A stretch of 64,000 bases of DNA from Hellea sp042093735 (GCA_042093735.1 JBELEM010000007.1:1-64000), one strand, 5' to 3'; counted from the first letter of the stretch, positions 26,222-35,461 are shown. Notes: generated by a model not told the origin, from the sequence alone. Program-made: numbers and translations.

Positions 26222-27657
26222 AAAAATCTTTATTTATAAATGGTCAATGGTTTGAAGGCACTGGCGATTTTTTTAAATCAATAAACCCATCTGATGGCAC
26301 AGAGTTATGGGAAGGAAATTCAGCATCAAGAACGGAAATTAATGCAGCATTTGATGCTGCCAATTCAGCACACAAAGTCTGGAGTTCTATGTCATTTGTC
26401 TCGCGTAAGGAGATTATTTTAAAATTTAAAAAGCTTGCACTTGAGGCCAACCCTGAAATGACTGAATTAATTTCAAAAGAAACAGGCAAGCAACTTTGGG
26501 ACTCAAAAGGTGAAGCATCTGCTCTGCCAAACAAAGTAGATATATCTTTAACTTCTTACCTTGATAGAACAGGGCAAATTAATAAAAATACACCATTTGG
26601 GAGTGCGGCTTTGCGGCATAAATCTCATGGAGTATTTGCTGTGCTTGGTCCATATAATTTCCCCGCTCACTTACCTAATGGACAAATATTGCCTGCACTA
26701 ATTGCTGGAAATACAATAGTTTTTAAACCTAGCGATCAAACACCGGCAGTTGGTGAAGCGCTTATTAAATTATATGAAAAGGCGGGTTTTCCAAAAGGTG
26801 TTATAAATATGGTTCAGGGTTCTGGTGCCGTGGGCAAGCTAATGTTAGATCATCCAGATTTGTCAGGTGTTTTATTTACAGGTTCAGCAGAGTCGGGAAG
26901 AATGATTCATAAGAAATTCGGCGGAAAACCAGAGGTAATTCTGGCATTAGAAATGGGTGGTAATAATCCTATTATTGCATGGGATGTGGATAATGCTGAA
27001 GAGGCTGCGAGCATAATTATACAATCAGCTTTCATAACTTCTGGCCAACGTTGTACTTGTGCTCGAAGGTTAATAGTGCCTGACAATGAGAAGGGTCAAC
27101 TTATTATAGATTCAACCATGAATGCTATGGACCGAATAACTTTAAATAAATGGAATATTGAAGCTTCTATGGGTCCAGTAATAAATCAAGATGCTGCTAT
27201 TAAAATAGTTGAAGATGCTAATTCTCTTAATGGGAGAGTTATAAGGGCCTCTAGCATCTCTAAACTAGGTAGTGCTTTTGTTACCCCCGCTTTTATTGAT
27301 GTGACTAATACTAAAAAAATAGATAAAGAAATATTTGGTCCAGTTTTACAGGTTATTCGTGTTCCTGATTGGGGTACAGCATTATATGAGGCTAATAATA
27401 CGAATTTTGGATTAGCAGCAGGACTTATTTCTAATAATAAAGATTTATGGGAGACCTTTCACAATAACGTCAGAGCAGGAATTGTTAATTTCAATAGACC
27501 GACAACTGGTGCAGCTAGTTTTTTACCTTTCGGAGGTCCCGGTTTTTCGGGCAACCATAACCCTGGGGCTTATTACTCTGCAGACTTTTGTGCTTGGCCA
27601 ATGGCTAGCCAAATATCAAATAAACCATCAATATTAGAATTTAAAGGTTTAAGGTGA
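26218..27657 (+). CDS. astD: N-succinylglutamate 5-semialdehyde dehydrogenase AstD
   Basis: A 479-residue aldehyde dehydrogenase. It contains GPYNFPAHLPNG, the NAD-binding VLFTGSAESGR, the general base glutamate in ALEMGGNNP, and the nucleophile cysteine in SGQRCTCARR. It oxidises succinylglutamic semialdehyde to succinylglutamate with NAD. It overlaps astA by 4 bases (ATGA) and precedes astB by one base, so AST assignment is secure despite the broad family. Confidence 0.92.
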   Translation: MKKSLFINGQWFEGTGDFFKSINPSDGTELWEGNSASRTEINAAFDAANSAHKVWSSMSFVSRKEIILKFKKLALEANPEMTELISKETGKQLWDSKGEASALPNKVDISLTSYLDRTGQINKNTPFGSAALRHKSHGVFAVLGPYNFPAHLPNGQILPALIAGNTIVFKPSDQTPAVGEALIKLYEKAGFPKGVINMVQGSGAVGKLMLDHPDLSGVLFTGSAESGRMIHKKFGGKPEVILALEMGGNNPIIAWDVDNAEEAASIIIQSAFITSGQRCTCARRLIVPDNEKGQLIIDSTMNAMDRITLNKWNIEASMGPVINQDAAIKIVEDANSLNGRVIRASSISKLGSAFVTPAFIDVTNTKKIDKEIFGPVLQVIRVPDWGTALYEANNTNFGLAAGLISNNKDLWETFHNNVRAGIVNFNRPTTGAASFLPFGGPGFSGNHNPGAYYSADFCAWPMASQISNKPSILEFKGLR

Positions 27658-27658
27658 A

Positions 27659-28984
27659 ATGGTTACTGTCGCAAACTTTGATGGTCTTATTGGATCAACG
27701 CATAATTATGCAGGATTATCATTTGGAAATTTAGCTTCATTTTCTAACACAGGACTTACTTCGAATCCCCAAGCTGCTGCACTACAGGGACTAGAAAAAA
27801 TGAAAAAAATGGTAGATCTTGGTTTGTTTCAGGGAGTTTTACCCCCACATCAGAGGCCATATTTACCACTAGTACGAGATTTGGGGTTTTATGGTAATGA
27901 CAGAGAAATTTTCGTTTCTGCTTGGAAGCAATCGCCAAATCTAATGATTAACTGTTTTTCAGCAAGTCCTATGTGGGCAGCTAATTCTGCTACAGTAAGT
28001 CCTTCATTTGACTGTGCCGATAAGCAACTTCATTTAACTGTAGCAAATATGTCAGAAATGTTCCACAGGTCAATTGAAAGCAATCAAACTTATAAATCTT
28101 TAAAGAGAGCTTTTCCTTTTGCCAAAGTTCATAAAGCCCTTTTTGGCCACTCTTTTCTTGCAGATGAAGGAGCAGCAAATCATGTAAGATTATGCGGAGA
28201 AAAGTCAAAAAAAGGGATAGAGTTATTTGTTTATGGACGTGAAGGGTATATAAAATCTAATTCAGCTTATCCAGCAAGGCAAACATATCAAGCTAGTCAG
28301 ACAATCATGCGCAATCATCGATTAGACACATCGCGCACTGTTTATGCAAAGCAATCCAAAATAGCTATTGATGCAGGTGCATTCCACAATGATGTAGTTT
28401 GTGTTGGCGCAATGAATACTTTACTTTATCATGAATTCGCATTTGAAAACAGCGCCAAGCTTCAATCCGACATCAGAAAGGCTGCTAATGGAATTTTTGA
28501 ACCTATTTTTATTGAGGTAAAGGAGTCTGTTATACCTCTTCAGGATGCTATAGAGTCATATTTATTTAACTCCATGCTAGTAAAAATTCCTGATAGTAAA
28601 AATTTAACACTTATAGCTCCGCTTGAAGTGAAGAAAAATGTAAGGGTCGCAAGATTTTGTGAAAATTTAGTGGCCGAAAATAATGCTATAAACGAAATTT
28701 ATTATGTAGATGTTCGGCAATCTATGAGAAATGGAGGGGGCCCCGCCTGTTTGAGGTTAGCCGTTCCACTAGACTCAGAAGAAAAGAAATTGGTAAATAA
28801 TAAAAATATATTAACTGAAAACTTATATAATGATTTAAAGGTATGGATAAATAAACACTACCGAGAAGAGATAAGCCCTAATGACTTGCGCGATGTTAAT
28901 TTGATGTATGAAAGCTTCTCCGCTCTTGATGAACTCACAAATATAATGCAACTTGGGAGCGACTTCTATTCTTTTCAAAAATAA
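27659..28984 (+). CDS. astB: N-succinylarginine dihydrolase AstB
   Basis: A 441-residue amidinotransferase-fold enzyme. The N terminus NFDGLIGSTHNYAGLSFGN, the LPPHQRPYLPLVRDLGFYG block and the catalytic cysteine in GGGPACLRLAVPL are AstB signatures. It hydrolyses succinylarginine to succinylornithine, ammonia and CO2. It is the last gene of the operon. No aminotransferase (astC) or astE lies nearby; ArgD-type aminotransferases commonly fill the former role. Confidence 0.94.
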   Translation: MVTVANFDGLIGSTHNYAGLSFGNLASFSNTGLTSNPQAAALQGLEKMKKMVDLGLFQGVLPPHQRPYLPLVRDLGFYGNDREIFVSAWKQSPNLMINCFSASPMWAANSATVSPSFDCADKQLHLTVANMSEMFHRSIESNQTYKSLKRAFPFAKVHKALFGHSFLADEGAANHVRLCGEKSKKGIELFVYGREGYIKSNSAYPARQTYQASQTIMRNHRLDTSRTVYAKQSKIAIDAGAFHNDVVCVGAMNTLLYHEFAFENSAKLQSDIRKAANGIFEPIFIEVKESVIPLQDAIESYLFNSMLVKIPDSKNLTLIAPLEVKKNVRVARFCENLVAENNAINEIYYVDVRQSMRNGGGPACLRLAVPLDSEEKKLVNNKNILTENLYNDLKVWINKHYREEISPNDLRDVNLMYESFSALDELTNIMQLGSDFYSFQK

Positions 28985-28994
28985 AATTTTGTAA

Positions 28995-30314
28995 TTATTG
29001 ATTAAGTTCATTCACAATAATTTCTCGCATTTTAGCTTTTTCTTTGAAAGCTAATGTTGAATAACCAAGTACATCTATATTTGAAAGCTGTTTAGTTTTT
29101 GAGAGTGAAGTTATTTGTGAATCAAAATTTTTAGTCCAATGAATGAGGTCGGCATAAATAACTAAAGTGCTTAAACCATTTTTTTCAATTATGACTGGAA
29201 GCTTTGGGCTCCCTTCATATTTAATGATATCTCTGTTAGACGTTAGATAAGCTATGTGTTCGATAGTTCTTAATTTACTCATAGCAATTGTTCGGTTATT
29301 TTCTTTGGCTGCTGCGTTAAATAATTCCAATGCGAATTTCTTGTCAGTTATTTTATCAAGTGATTTAAAAAATCGCCTTCTATATTTTTTTGTGTAAGTT
29401 TTATTTTTATAAAAAAAGTTTACTATATCAGTATCAGCACCCCATCCCTTTAAAATTTCTTTTTCACGGTTTCTTTGTCTGTGGGCATCCTCATAGCTAA
29501 TTATAAATTCAGCATTATTATAATAACCAACACCCATAAAAGCGTCACTTATGTAATCTATGCCTGCTTGCCCTGCACCAAGTTTAATGGTTGTTCCTGT
29601 GTAAGCATTAGCATAAGCGAGACGGTCTATTTGCTTTCTATATGCTTTATTATTTGTTTCTGGGTCTGTATTGAATTCGGCGTGCAGTCTTCGTGAAGCA
29701 TTATGTTTACCTGCTAGTGAGTTAAATCCTGACCATATATCGGTTCCTGCCTTTTTTACGCAAGTATACCCTGAACACTTTGTACTAGCCGCACCTTTAC
29801 TAATCCTAATAATTGTAACCCCAAATTCGCCAAAACCCCTAGCAAGTTTAAACACGGTATTTGCACCATGTTTTGGAATGAACATTACAAGATCTTCAAA
29901 GTTCTTTACTTTGCTTCCAAGTTCACCAATGTTCTTTCCCACGCGCATAGGCGTTTCTATTAAGTTTGTTGTACGATTTTTTGCTGAGCCTAGGATAGCT
30001 AATCCTGTTGAACGGTTCCGTAAAGCTTCGGTTGCTTGTATTTCCTTTATATGGATTTTAGTTTGCTTTGTTCCTAAAATCTTTGTTGATTTGTTATTAT
30101 TTAGAATTTCATATTCAAGCATATAGCCATTTTTAAAAGCTTCAGGTCTAACTTGATGATTAGAGCTTTTCATAAAGTCTTCACCGAGAAAATACACGGC
30201 GCTTAAACTTTTTTCTTCTTTTATGAGCTCTCGGGAGTATGATGATGTTGAACTAAATATATAAGTAATAGCAATTAAATTTGCTATGCTTGTGCGTATG
30301 AGACTCATTGCCAT
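28995..30314 (-). CDS. Secreted protein of unknown family
   Basis: I do not recognise this 439-residue protein. It has an N-terminal hydrophobic segment (about 5-22), so export is likely, though no clean cleavage site is seen. The middle (about 150-260) is glycine- and alanine-rich, with a possible amphipathic or hydrophobic character, two cysteines in TKCSGYTCVKK and an FNTDPETNNKAYRKQIDRLA stretch. The C terminus is charged and helical. It stands alone between the convergent astB and the upstream tRNA-His. Codon use looks like that of its neighbours. An inner-membrane or secreted structural role is only a guess. Confidence 0.55.
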   Translation of the reverse strand: MAMSLIRTSIANLIAITYIFSSTSSYSRELIKEEKSLSAVYFLGEDFMKSSNHQVRPEAFKNGYMLEYEILNNNKSTKILGTKQTKIHIKEIQATEALRNRSTGLAILGSAKNRTTNLIETPMRVGKNIGELGSKVKNFEDLVMFIPKHGANTVFKLARGFGEFGVTIIRISKGAASTKCSGYTCVKKAGTDIWSGFNSLAGKHNASRRLHAEFNTDPETNNKAYRKQIDRLAYANAYTGTTIKLGAGQAGIDYISDAFMGVGYYNNAEFIISYEDAHRQRNREKEILKGWGADTDIVNFFYKNKTYTKKYRRRFFKSLDKITDKKFALELFNAAAKENNRTIAMSKLRTIEHIAYLTSNRDIIKYEGSPKLPVIIEKNGLSTLVIYADLIHWTKNFDSQITSLSKTKQLSNIDVLGYSTLAFKEKAKMREIIVNELNQ

Positions 30315-30421
30315 GCTATAAATATAGTCAAACTGATATGAAAAACCAATAAAACATTTGGCATAACAATATAATTTATTTATTATTCAAAATTATTTAT
30401 AGTTTAAATGCTATTAGTTAC

Positions 30422-30450
30422 TTGAAGACTTGCTCAGCTTGGTCTAGATG
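30422..30450 (+). promoter_or_regulatory. Promoter of tRNA-His
   Basis: A -35 TTGAAG (30422-30427) and a -10 TAGATG (30445-30450) lie 17 bases apart, ending 16 bases before the tRNA. The -10 resembles that of the tRNA-Lys promoter (TAGATA). Confidence 0.5.
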
Positions 30451-30466
30451 GCCATACGACTATTGT

Positions 30467-30543
30467 GCCGCTTTAGCTCAGTTGGTTAGAGCGCTGGTTT
30501 GTGGAACCAGAGGTCCTCAGTTCGAGCCTGAGAAGCGGTACCA
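30467..30543 (+). tRNA. tRNA-His (anticodon GTG), alphaproteobacterial type
   Basis: A 77-base cloverleaf: acceptor GCCGCTT pairs with AAGCGGT, anticodon stem CTGGT/ACCAG around TTGTGGA with anticodon GTG, T-arm CTCAG-TTCGAGC-CTGAG, encoded CCA. The base before G1 is T, so no G-1 is encoded, and the discriminator is A73 rather than C73. That pair of changes is known from alphaproteobacterial tRNA-His and its matching histidyl-tRNA synthetase. Confidence 0.97.
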
Positions 30544-30592
30544 TTCTAATTATTGTGGTTAACTTATTAGGACAGGGGTACTAACAATTACG

Positions 30593-31378
30593 CTATACTG
30601 CAAATTGTTCCCTCAATATTTTTTCACTTAAGCCCTGCTCCTTGTCGAATAATAAAGTTAAAGATGTTTCTTTATCCTGTGAGATTTCAACATGAGTGAT
30701 ATTACGAATTTCCATATTATCTGCTGAAGCAGCTACGGGTCTTTTTTCAGCATTTAAAACTTCAAATTCTACACTTCTATCAGCATTTAAAAGAGCGCCC
30801 CGCCATCTTCTAGGTCGGAATGCGCTTATGGGTGTTAGCGCTAAAATATGGGCTGCCTGCGGCACTACAGGTCCATGAGCAGAAAGGTTATAAGCGGTAG
30901 ATCCAGTTGGAGTTGCAAGCAAAACTCCATCTGCAATCAAGCACTCTAGGCGTATTTTTTTATCAACTTTGATTCTTATATGAGCTGCTTGTTGTGTTTG
31001 CCTGTAAAGCGAAACTTCATTAAAGGCTAACTCTTCAAATGTTCCACCTGCCCCTTTGGCTATCATTTTTAACGGCTTAACTATGGTGGGTTCTGCTGCA
31101 GCCAATCGAGAAATTAAGTCATCTTCATTAAACTCATTCATTAAAAAACCAATGGTTCCTTTGTTCATTCCATAAACGGGTAGTCCTCTTCTAATCAATG
31201 TCATATATCTTCTGAGTGTACGCAGCATAAATCCATCTCCACCAAGAGCTACTATTGCATCAGCGTTGGCTGCATCATGGTTGCCATACTTTGCTATTAA
31301 TGAGTCACGAGCAGACTTTGCTTCTTTCCTAGCGGTACTAACAAAAGCTAATTTTTCGAATTTTTTTTCTTTGATCAC
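30593..31378 (-). CDS. nadK: NAD kinase
   Basis: A 261-residue ATP-NAD kinase, short as in alphaproteobacteria. GGDGFMLRTLR (GGDG at 46-49) is the nucleotide motif, followed by NKGTIGFLMNEF, and LIADGVLLATPTGSTAYNLSAHGP carries the NAD-binding region. It makes NADP from NAD and ATP in the cytosol. The start is 36 bases downstream (on the minus strand) of the cytochrome gene, so the two may be co-transcribed. Confidence 0.94.
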   Translation of the reverse strand: MIKEKKFEKLAFVSTARKEAKSARDSLIAKYGNHDAANADAIVALGGDGFMLRTLRRYMTLIRRGLPVYGMNKGTIGFLMNEFNEDDLISRLAAAEPTIVKPLKMIAKGAGGTFEELAFNEVSLYRQTQQAAHIRIKVDKKIRLECLIADGVLLATPTGSTAYNLSAHGPVVPQAAHILALTPISAFRPRRWRGALLNADRSVEFEVLNAEKRPVAASADNMEIRNITHVEISQDKETSLTLLFDKEQGLSEKILREQFAV

Positions 31379-31414
31379 TATTACTCCAAATTTTATAAAA
31401 ATATTTTTATAGCT

Positions 31415-31864
31415 TTATTCGATATCTGGTGTTGTCATTGCTTTTAGGTAAATTAGTAAAGCAGTTCTATCTTCTTGTTTTCTGATACCCACAAAGCTCA
31501 TTCGAGTGCCTTTCATAAATTCGTTAGGTTTCTGTATGTAGGCATTAAGGGTTTCATCGTCCCAAATTACGTCTGAATTGCTCATAGCTTTAGAGTAATT
31601 AAAGTTAGGTTTATTACCTGCAGTTGCTCCATAAATGTTCCAGAGGTTTGGCCCAACTTTATTTTTTCCTTTAATGTCTAATGAGTGGCAGGCCCTGCAT
31701 CGTTTATAAATTATTCTTCCGCGCTCTAATGGTGATAATGATACTTTATTTAAAGGTTTTTCTGCAGATGCTGTAATCTGTTTTTTATTTATATTTGTTT
31801 TCTTGTCTGTATTGTTACAAGATATTAGTATAAATACACTAAAAATTAATATCAATTTTCGCAT
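31415..31864 (-). CDS. Lipoprotein class I cytochrome c
   Basis: A 149-residue cytochrome c. The signal peptide ends in a lipobox (LISC, lipidated C16), so the domain is membrane-tethered in the periplasm. The haem attachment motif is CRACH (C56, C59, H60), followed by KVGPNLWNIYG. An MSNSDVIWDDETLNAYIQKP region and KGTRMSF supply the distal methionine ligand. It resembles cytochrome c2/CycM-type electron carriers between the bc1 complex and oxidases. Divergent from the acyl-CoA dehydrogenase gene, probably co-transcribed with nadK. Confidence 0.88.
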   Translation of the reverse strand: MRKLILIFSVFILISCNNTDKKTNINKKQITASAEKPLNKVSLSPLERGRIIYKRCRACHSLDIKGKNKVGPNLWNIYGATAGNKPNFNYSKAMSNSDVIWDDETLNAYIQKPNEFMKGTRMSFVGIRKQEDRTALLIYLKAMTTPDIE

Positions 31865-32018
31865 GGACTTCCTTAATTTAATATTATCACTATCACTGTG
31901 ATTATATTATTGAAAGGCTCAAACTATTAAAAAAGCAGTTTAAAAACATAACGCGGCAAAATGGTACTATGTTTTTAGATTTTTTTTGTGTCATATAGCA
32001 TATCAACAAGAGGAAAGA

Positions 32019-33770
32019 ATGTCATTCACTCCACCAATTAAATTAATACAATACCTGATCGAGCATAGCACGGATCTTGACATCATATTGAATTCACCTG
32101 CATTTAATGGCATTAATATGGAGCTGATAGGTGATGTTCTTTCTGCAGCTTCAAATTTTTCTAAGAATAAATGGGCGCCTTTAAATTGGGCTGGCGACCA
32201 AAACCCTGCAAAATTAATCGATGGGCAAGTCATAAGTACTCCCGGTTTCAAAGAAGCGTATAAAGATTTTGTAGATGCTGAGTGGCTTTCAATAGCAACC
32301 CCTTCTGAAGTTGGTGGAATGGGGTTACCGCAAGTTGTTAAAGTTGGCACGGACGAAATGTTTTATGCTGCAAATATGGCTCTTGGTTTATGCCCAATGC
32401 TAACTTCTAGTGCAGCAAAGGCTATATTGGCACATGCTGATGGGTCTATTAGAAATAAATATCTACCAAAAATGGTTTGCGGTGAATGGACAGGTGCTAT
32501 GTGTCTAACTGAACCTCAAGCTGGATCTGATTTAGGCCCTGTCAGAACAAAGGCATTGGATAATGGAGATGGAACGTATTCGATTACGGGTCAAAAAATC
32601 TACATTACATGGGGTGACCATGATGTAGCTGATAACATAATTCACCTAGTTTTAGCTCGTTTGCCTAATGCCCCGATGGGATCGAAAGGTATATCTTTGT
32701 TTTTGTGCCCTAAGTTTATGGTGAATGATAATGGAGAATTAGGTGCTAGAAATAGTTTCTCTGCTATTGGGCTTGAGCATAAATTAGGTATTCACGGATC
32801 CCCTACATGTGTGATGGAGTTTAGTTCTGCTACAGGCTGGCTTATTGGGAAGGAAAACCAAGGTCTTTCTTGTATGTTTACTATGATGAACGAGGCTCGT
32901 TTATTTGTAGGAGTTCAAGGTGTTGCTATTGGCGAGAGGGCATATCAAGCAGCATTACAATATTCGAACGATAGAGTGCAGGGACGGACTATCACGGAAG
33001 TTGAGTCAATTAATGGTCACCCCGATGTGCGAAGAAGTTTAATAGATATGAAGGTCAAGTTATTAGGTGCTAGAGCGATATGTCTTGCCGCTGCTGCTGC
33101 TGGGGATATAGCAAGTCACTCAAGCGATGAAAATATTCGAAAAGAAGCTCATATCCGAGAAGCTTTGCTAACGCCTGTAGCTAAGGCATATGGATCTGAT
33201 ATTGGTGTTGAAGTCAGCTCTTTAGGTGTTCAAGTTCATGGTGGAATGGGTTTCGTCGAAGAAACGGGTGCCGCGCAACATTATAGAGATAGTAGAATTG
33301 CTCCGATATATGAAGGAACTAACGGAATTCAAGCTATTGATTTAGTGGGAAGGAAATTAAGGCGGGATGGTGGGTCAGGCATGAATGCTTTAATAGTAGA
33401 TTTAAAAAAAATCTATAATCTAGCAATTCAGTCCTCATTTGATTTAACAGAATGTTCAGCATCACTTATGGAAGGCATTCAAACATTAGAGCTTGCTACT
33501 GAAATTATGCTTCAAGCAGATGAAATTGACGCATTATCCGCAGCTACGCCTTATTTAAACATTGTCGCAAATGTAATATCTGGCGCTTTTATAATGAAAG
33601 CAGTGGTTAATGGAGCAATTGCTGGGGATGAGAATACAGAAAATATGATACCCCTTTGCACTTATCATTTAAAATCTATTATGCCGTTGGCAAAAAGCTC
33701 TATTGAATTTTTAAAAAGTCCAAACAAGTTAGTTTTTGACTTTCCAAGGGAACAGCTTGCTGATTTGTAA
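32019..33770 (+). CDS. Acyl-CoA dehydrogenase of the DmdC type
   Basis: A 583-residue acyl-CoA dehydrogenase with an N-terminal extension (about 1-60) and a C-terminal domain beyond the common 380-residue core. Core motifs are LTEPQAGSDLG, the FAD/substrate loop GEWTGAMCL, and QVHGGMGFVEETGAAQHYRDSRIAPIYEG, holding the catalytic glutamate region. This long architecture is shared with 3-methylmercaptopropionyl-CoA dehydrogenase (DmdC) of the DMSP demethylation route and with related long acyl-CoA dehydrogenases; they cannot be separated by eye. ATG 32019 has AGAGGA upstream and is preferred over TTG 31986. It stands alone, with no dmdA/B/D neighbour. Confidence 0.82.
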   Translation: MSFTPPIKLIQYLIEHSTDLDIILNSPAFNGINMELIGDVLSAASNFSKNKWAPLNWAGDQNPAKLIDGQVISTPGFKEAYKDFVDAEWLSIATPSEVGGMGLPQVVKVGTDEMFYAANMALGLCPMLTSSAAKAILAHADGSIRNKYLPKMVCGEWTGAMCLTEPQAGSDLGPVRTKALDNGDGTYSITGQKIYITWGDHDVADNIIHLVLARLPNAPMGSKGISLFLCPKFMVNDNGELGARNSFSAIGLEHKLGIHGSPTCVMEFSSATGWLIGKENQGLSCMFTMMNEARLFVGVQGVAIGERAYQAALQYSNDRVQGRTITEVESINGHPDVRRSLIDMKVKLLGARAICLAAAAAGDIASHSSDENIRKEAHIREALLTPVAKAYGSDIGVEVSSLGVQVHGGMGFVEETGAAQHYRDSRIAPIYEGTNGIQAIDLVGRKLRRDGGSGMNALIVDLKKIYNLAIQSSFDLTECSASLMEGIQTLELATEIMLQADEIDALSAATPYLNIVANVISGAFIMKAVVNGAIAGDENTENMIPLCTYHLKSIMPLAKSSIEFLKSPNKLVFDFPREQLADL

Positions 33771-33808
33771 TTCATACTTCATATGAATGTTTAACTGGAG
33801 GAGTTCTA

Positions 33809-34630
33809 ATGTCAGCTCAGACAAGTATAAAAAGAATAACTGCGCCTCAAATTACAGAGCGGAAAAACGGCAAACCAATTGTTTGTTTGACGGCTTATGA
33901 TGCTCCAACAGCTAATATTTTAGACAAATTCTGTGATATACTGTTAGTTGGTGATAGCGTAGGTATGGTAGTGCATGGATTTACAACCACTGTTGGCGTA
34001 ACTCTTGATATGATGATTTTGCATGGACAAGCCGTAATGCGTGGATCACAAAAGGCTCTCGTTGTAGTGGACCTGCCCTTTGGTTCCTATGAGGATAGTG
34101 TTGAAACAGCATTTCGTAGTGCCTCTAGGGTTATGATGGAAACAGGATGCAATGCTGTTAAAATTGAGAGCGGATCATATGCGGCTGAAACAATTAGTTA
34201 CCTCGTTGAAAGAGGAATTCCCGTTATGAGTCATGTGGGACTGAGACCACAAAGTATGAATGTATTAGGAGGTTTCCGCGCTCGTGGAAGAAGAAAAGTG
34301 GTAGAAGATGAAATTATTGCTAATGCAATAGCTGCTGCTAATGCGGGGTCTTTCGCAGTAGTTGTGGAAGGTACGTCAGCTGAGATAGCAGAAAAGGTTA
34401 CAAAGTCAGTTAAAATTCCTACTATTGGTATTGGTGCTTCTGAAAAATGCGATGGTCAGATACTAGTTACGCCTGATATGCTAGGGCAATTCGACCGCGT
34501 ACCTAAATTTGTGAAAAAATTCGCAGACATGAAGGGTTTGGTTGAAGGTGCTGCTAAAGAATATGCAGAGCAGGTAGGTAATAGAAGTTTTCCAGCCGAA
34601 GAAAATACTTATAAATTTAAACATAAATAA
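33809..34630 (+). CDS. panB: 3-methyl-2-oxobutanoate hydroxymethyltransferase PanB
   Basis: A 273-residue PanB of usual length. VCLTAYDAPTANI, the metal-binding VGDSVGM, SHVGLRPQS and IPTIGIGAS are conserved. It transfers a hydroxymethyl group from methylene-THF to alpha-ketoisovalerate, giving ketopantoate for pantothenate and CoA synthesis (coaD is also in this window). A strong GGAGGAG lies just before the ATG. No panC is next to it. Confidence 0.95.
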   Translation: MSAQTSIKRITAPQITERKNGKPIVCLTAYDAPTANILDKFCDILLVGDSVGMVVHGFTTTVGVTLDMMILHGQAVMRGSQKALVVVDLPFGSYEDSVETAFRSASRVMMETGCNAVKIESGSYAAETISYLVERGIPVMSHVGLRPQSMNVLGGFRARGRRKVVEDEIIANAIAAANAGSFAVVVEGTSAEIAEKVTKSVKIPTIGIGASEKCDGQILVTPDMLGQFDRVPKFVKKFADMKGLVEGAAKEYAEQVGNRSFPAEENTYKFKHK

Positions 34631-34670
34631 GACTTACTTTAAAAATAATATACTGTTATCACGTTAGCTG

Positions 34671-34699
34671 TTGCGAAAGTATCACTTGGAAGATATGTT
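34671..34699 (+). promoter_or_regulatory. Candidate promoter of the TPR-bamB-der unit
   Basis: A -35 TTGCGA (34671-34676) and a -10 TATGTT (34694-34699) with 17-base spacing precede the GTG start at 34745. The fit is moderate. Confidence 0.4.
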
Positions 34700-34744
34700 G
34701 TTTTTTAGCAGAAATTCATTTTGCAATTTTCAAAAGGTTTTTTA

Positions 34745-35461
34745 GTGGTTGATTTTATCAATGAAGTTGAAGAAGAGCTACGCAAGGACGAGTATAATCG
34801 ACTTCTCAGACGCTATGGTCCTGTTTTACTATCGATCATTATTATCGTTGTAATTATAGCGGGCATTATCGAGTTTCGTAAATATTCAGAGGACAAAGTA
34901 GCTAGAGCAACATCAGCTAGTTATGTATCTGCATCTGATAATGCGGCTGCTGGGGAAACTTTAACCGCAATATCAGATTTTTTATCTCTATCTGAAAAAG
35001 CCCCTTCCGGTTATTCAGGCCTTGCTCTGATGCGCGCTGCAGCTCTTCAGCTAGAATCTGGAAATAATATGGAAGCTGTCCGTTTGTTTGATAATGCATC
35101 CATCAGATTTACTTTGCCTAGGCATTCGCAATTAGCAGAAATCAAAGCGGCTTATATACTTGCTAGTGTAGGTCAACATTCAGATGTTATAAACCGATTA
35201 GGGCCTTTAGCTCAAAAAGATGCTCCCTATGAGTTTTTAGCTCGTGAGCTATTAGGATTATCGGCACTCGCTTCTGGTGATACAAAAATGGCCCAAGAAC
35301 AATTTAGTTATCTAGAATTTATTCCAGGTGTCCCACCAAATATAAGAAATAGGGCCAAGCAAAGCCTTAGTCTAATGAAGGTAAATGTAATTGACAGTGA
35401 CGGAGCTGAAACTGAGATCAATTCCGATTCTGTAACAATTAAGAAACCTAATGGAAATTAA
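34745..35461 (+). CDS. YfgM-like membrane-anchored TPR protein
   Basis: A 238-residue protein from GTG 34745, preceded by AAGG; the upstream TTG at 34721 adds a non-family peptide. It starts VDFINEVEEELRKDEYNRLLRRYG, the typical cytoplasmic stub, then one membrane segment (about 28-45) and a periplasmic TPR-like helical region. YfgM in E. coli associates with SecYEG and periplasmic chaperones. Its position directly before bamB and der is the conserved arrangement and supports a part in outer membrane protein traffic. Confidence 0.82.
   Translation: MVDFINEVEEELRKDEYNRLLRRYGPVLLSIIIIVVIIAGIIEFRKYSEDKVARATSASYVSASDNAAAGETLTAISDFLSLSEKAPSGYSGLALMRAAALQLESGNNMEAVRLFDNASIRFTLPRHSQLAEIKAAYILASVGQHSDVINRLGPLAQKDAPYEFLARELLGLSALASGDTKMAQEQFSYLEFIPGVPPNIRNRAKQSLSLMKVNVIDSDGAETEINSDSVTIKKPNGN

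Noticed and set aside
29671..30126. Open frame of 151 codons on the plus strand
   Set aside because: Antisense within the unknown secreted protein gene. The minus-strand frame has a start, export signal and normal codon use, so it is the real one.
31892..31902. ATCAC-T-GTGAT palindrome upstream of the cytochrome c gene as an operator
   Set aside because: Only 11 bases in AT-rich sequence, near the expected chance level; not listed as a site.
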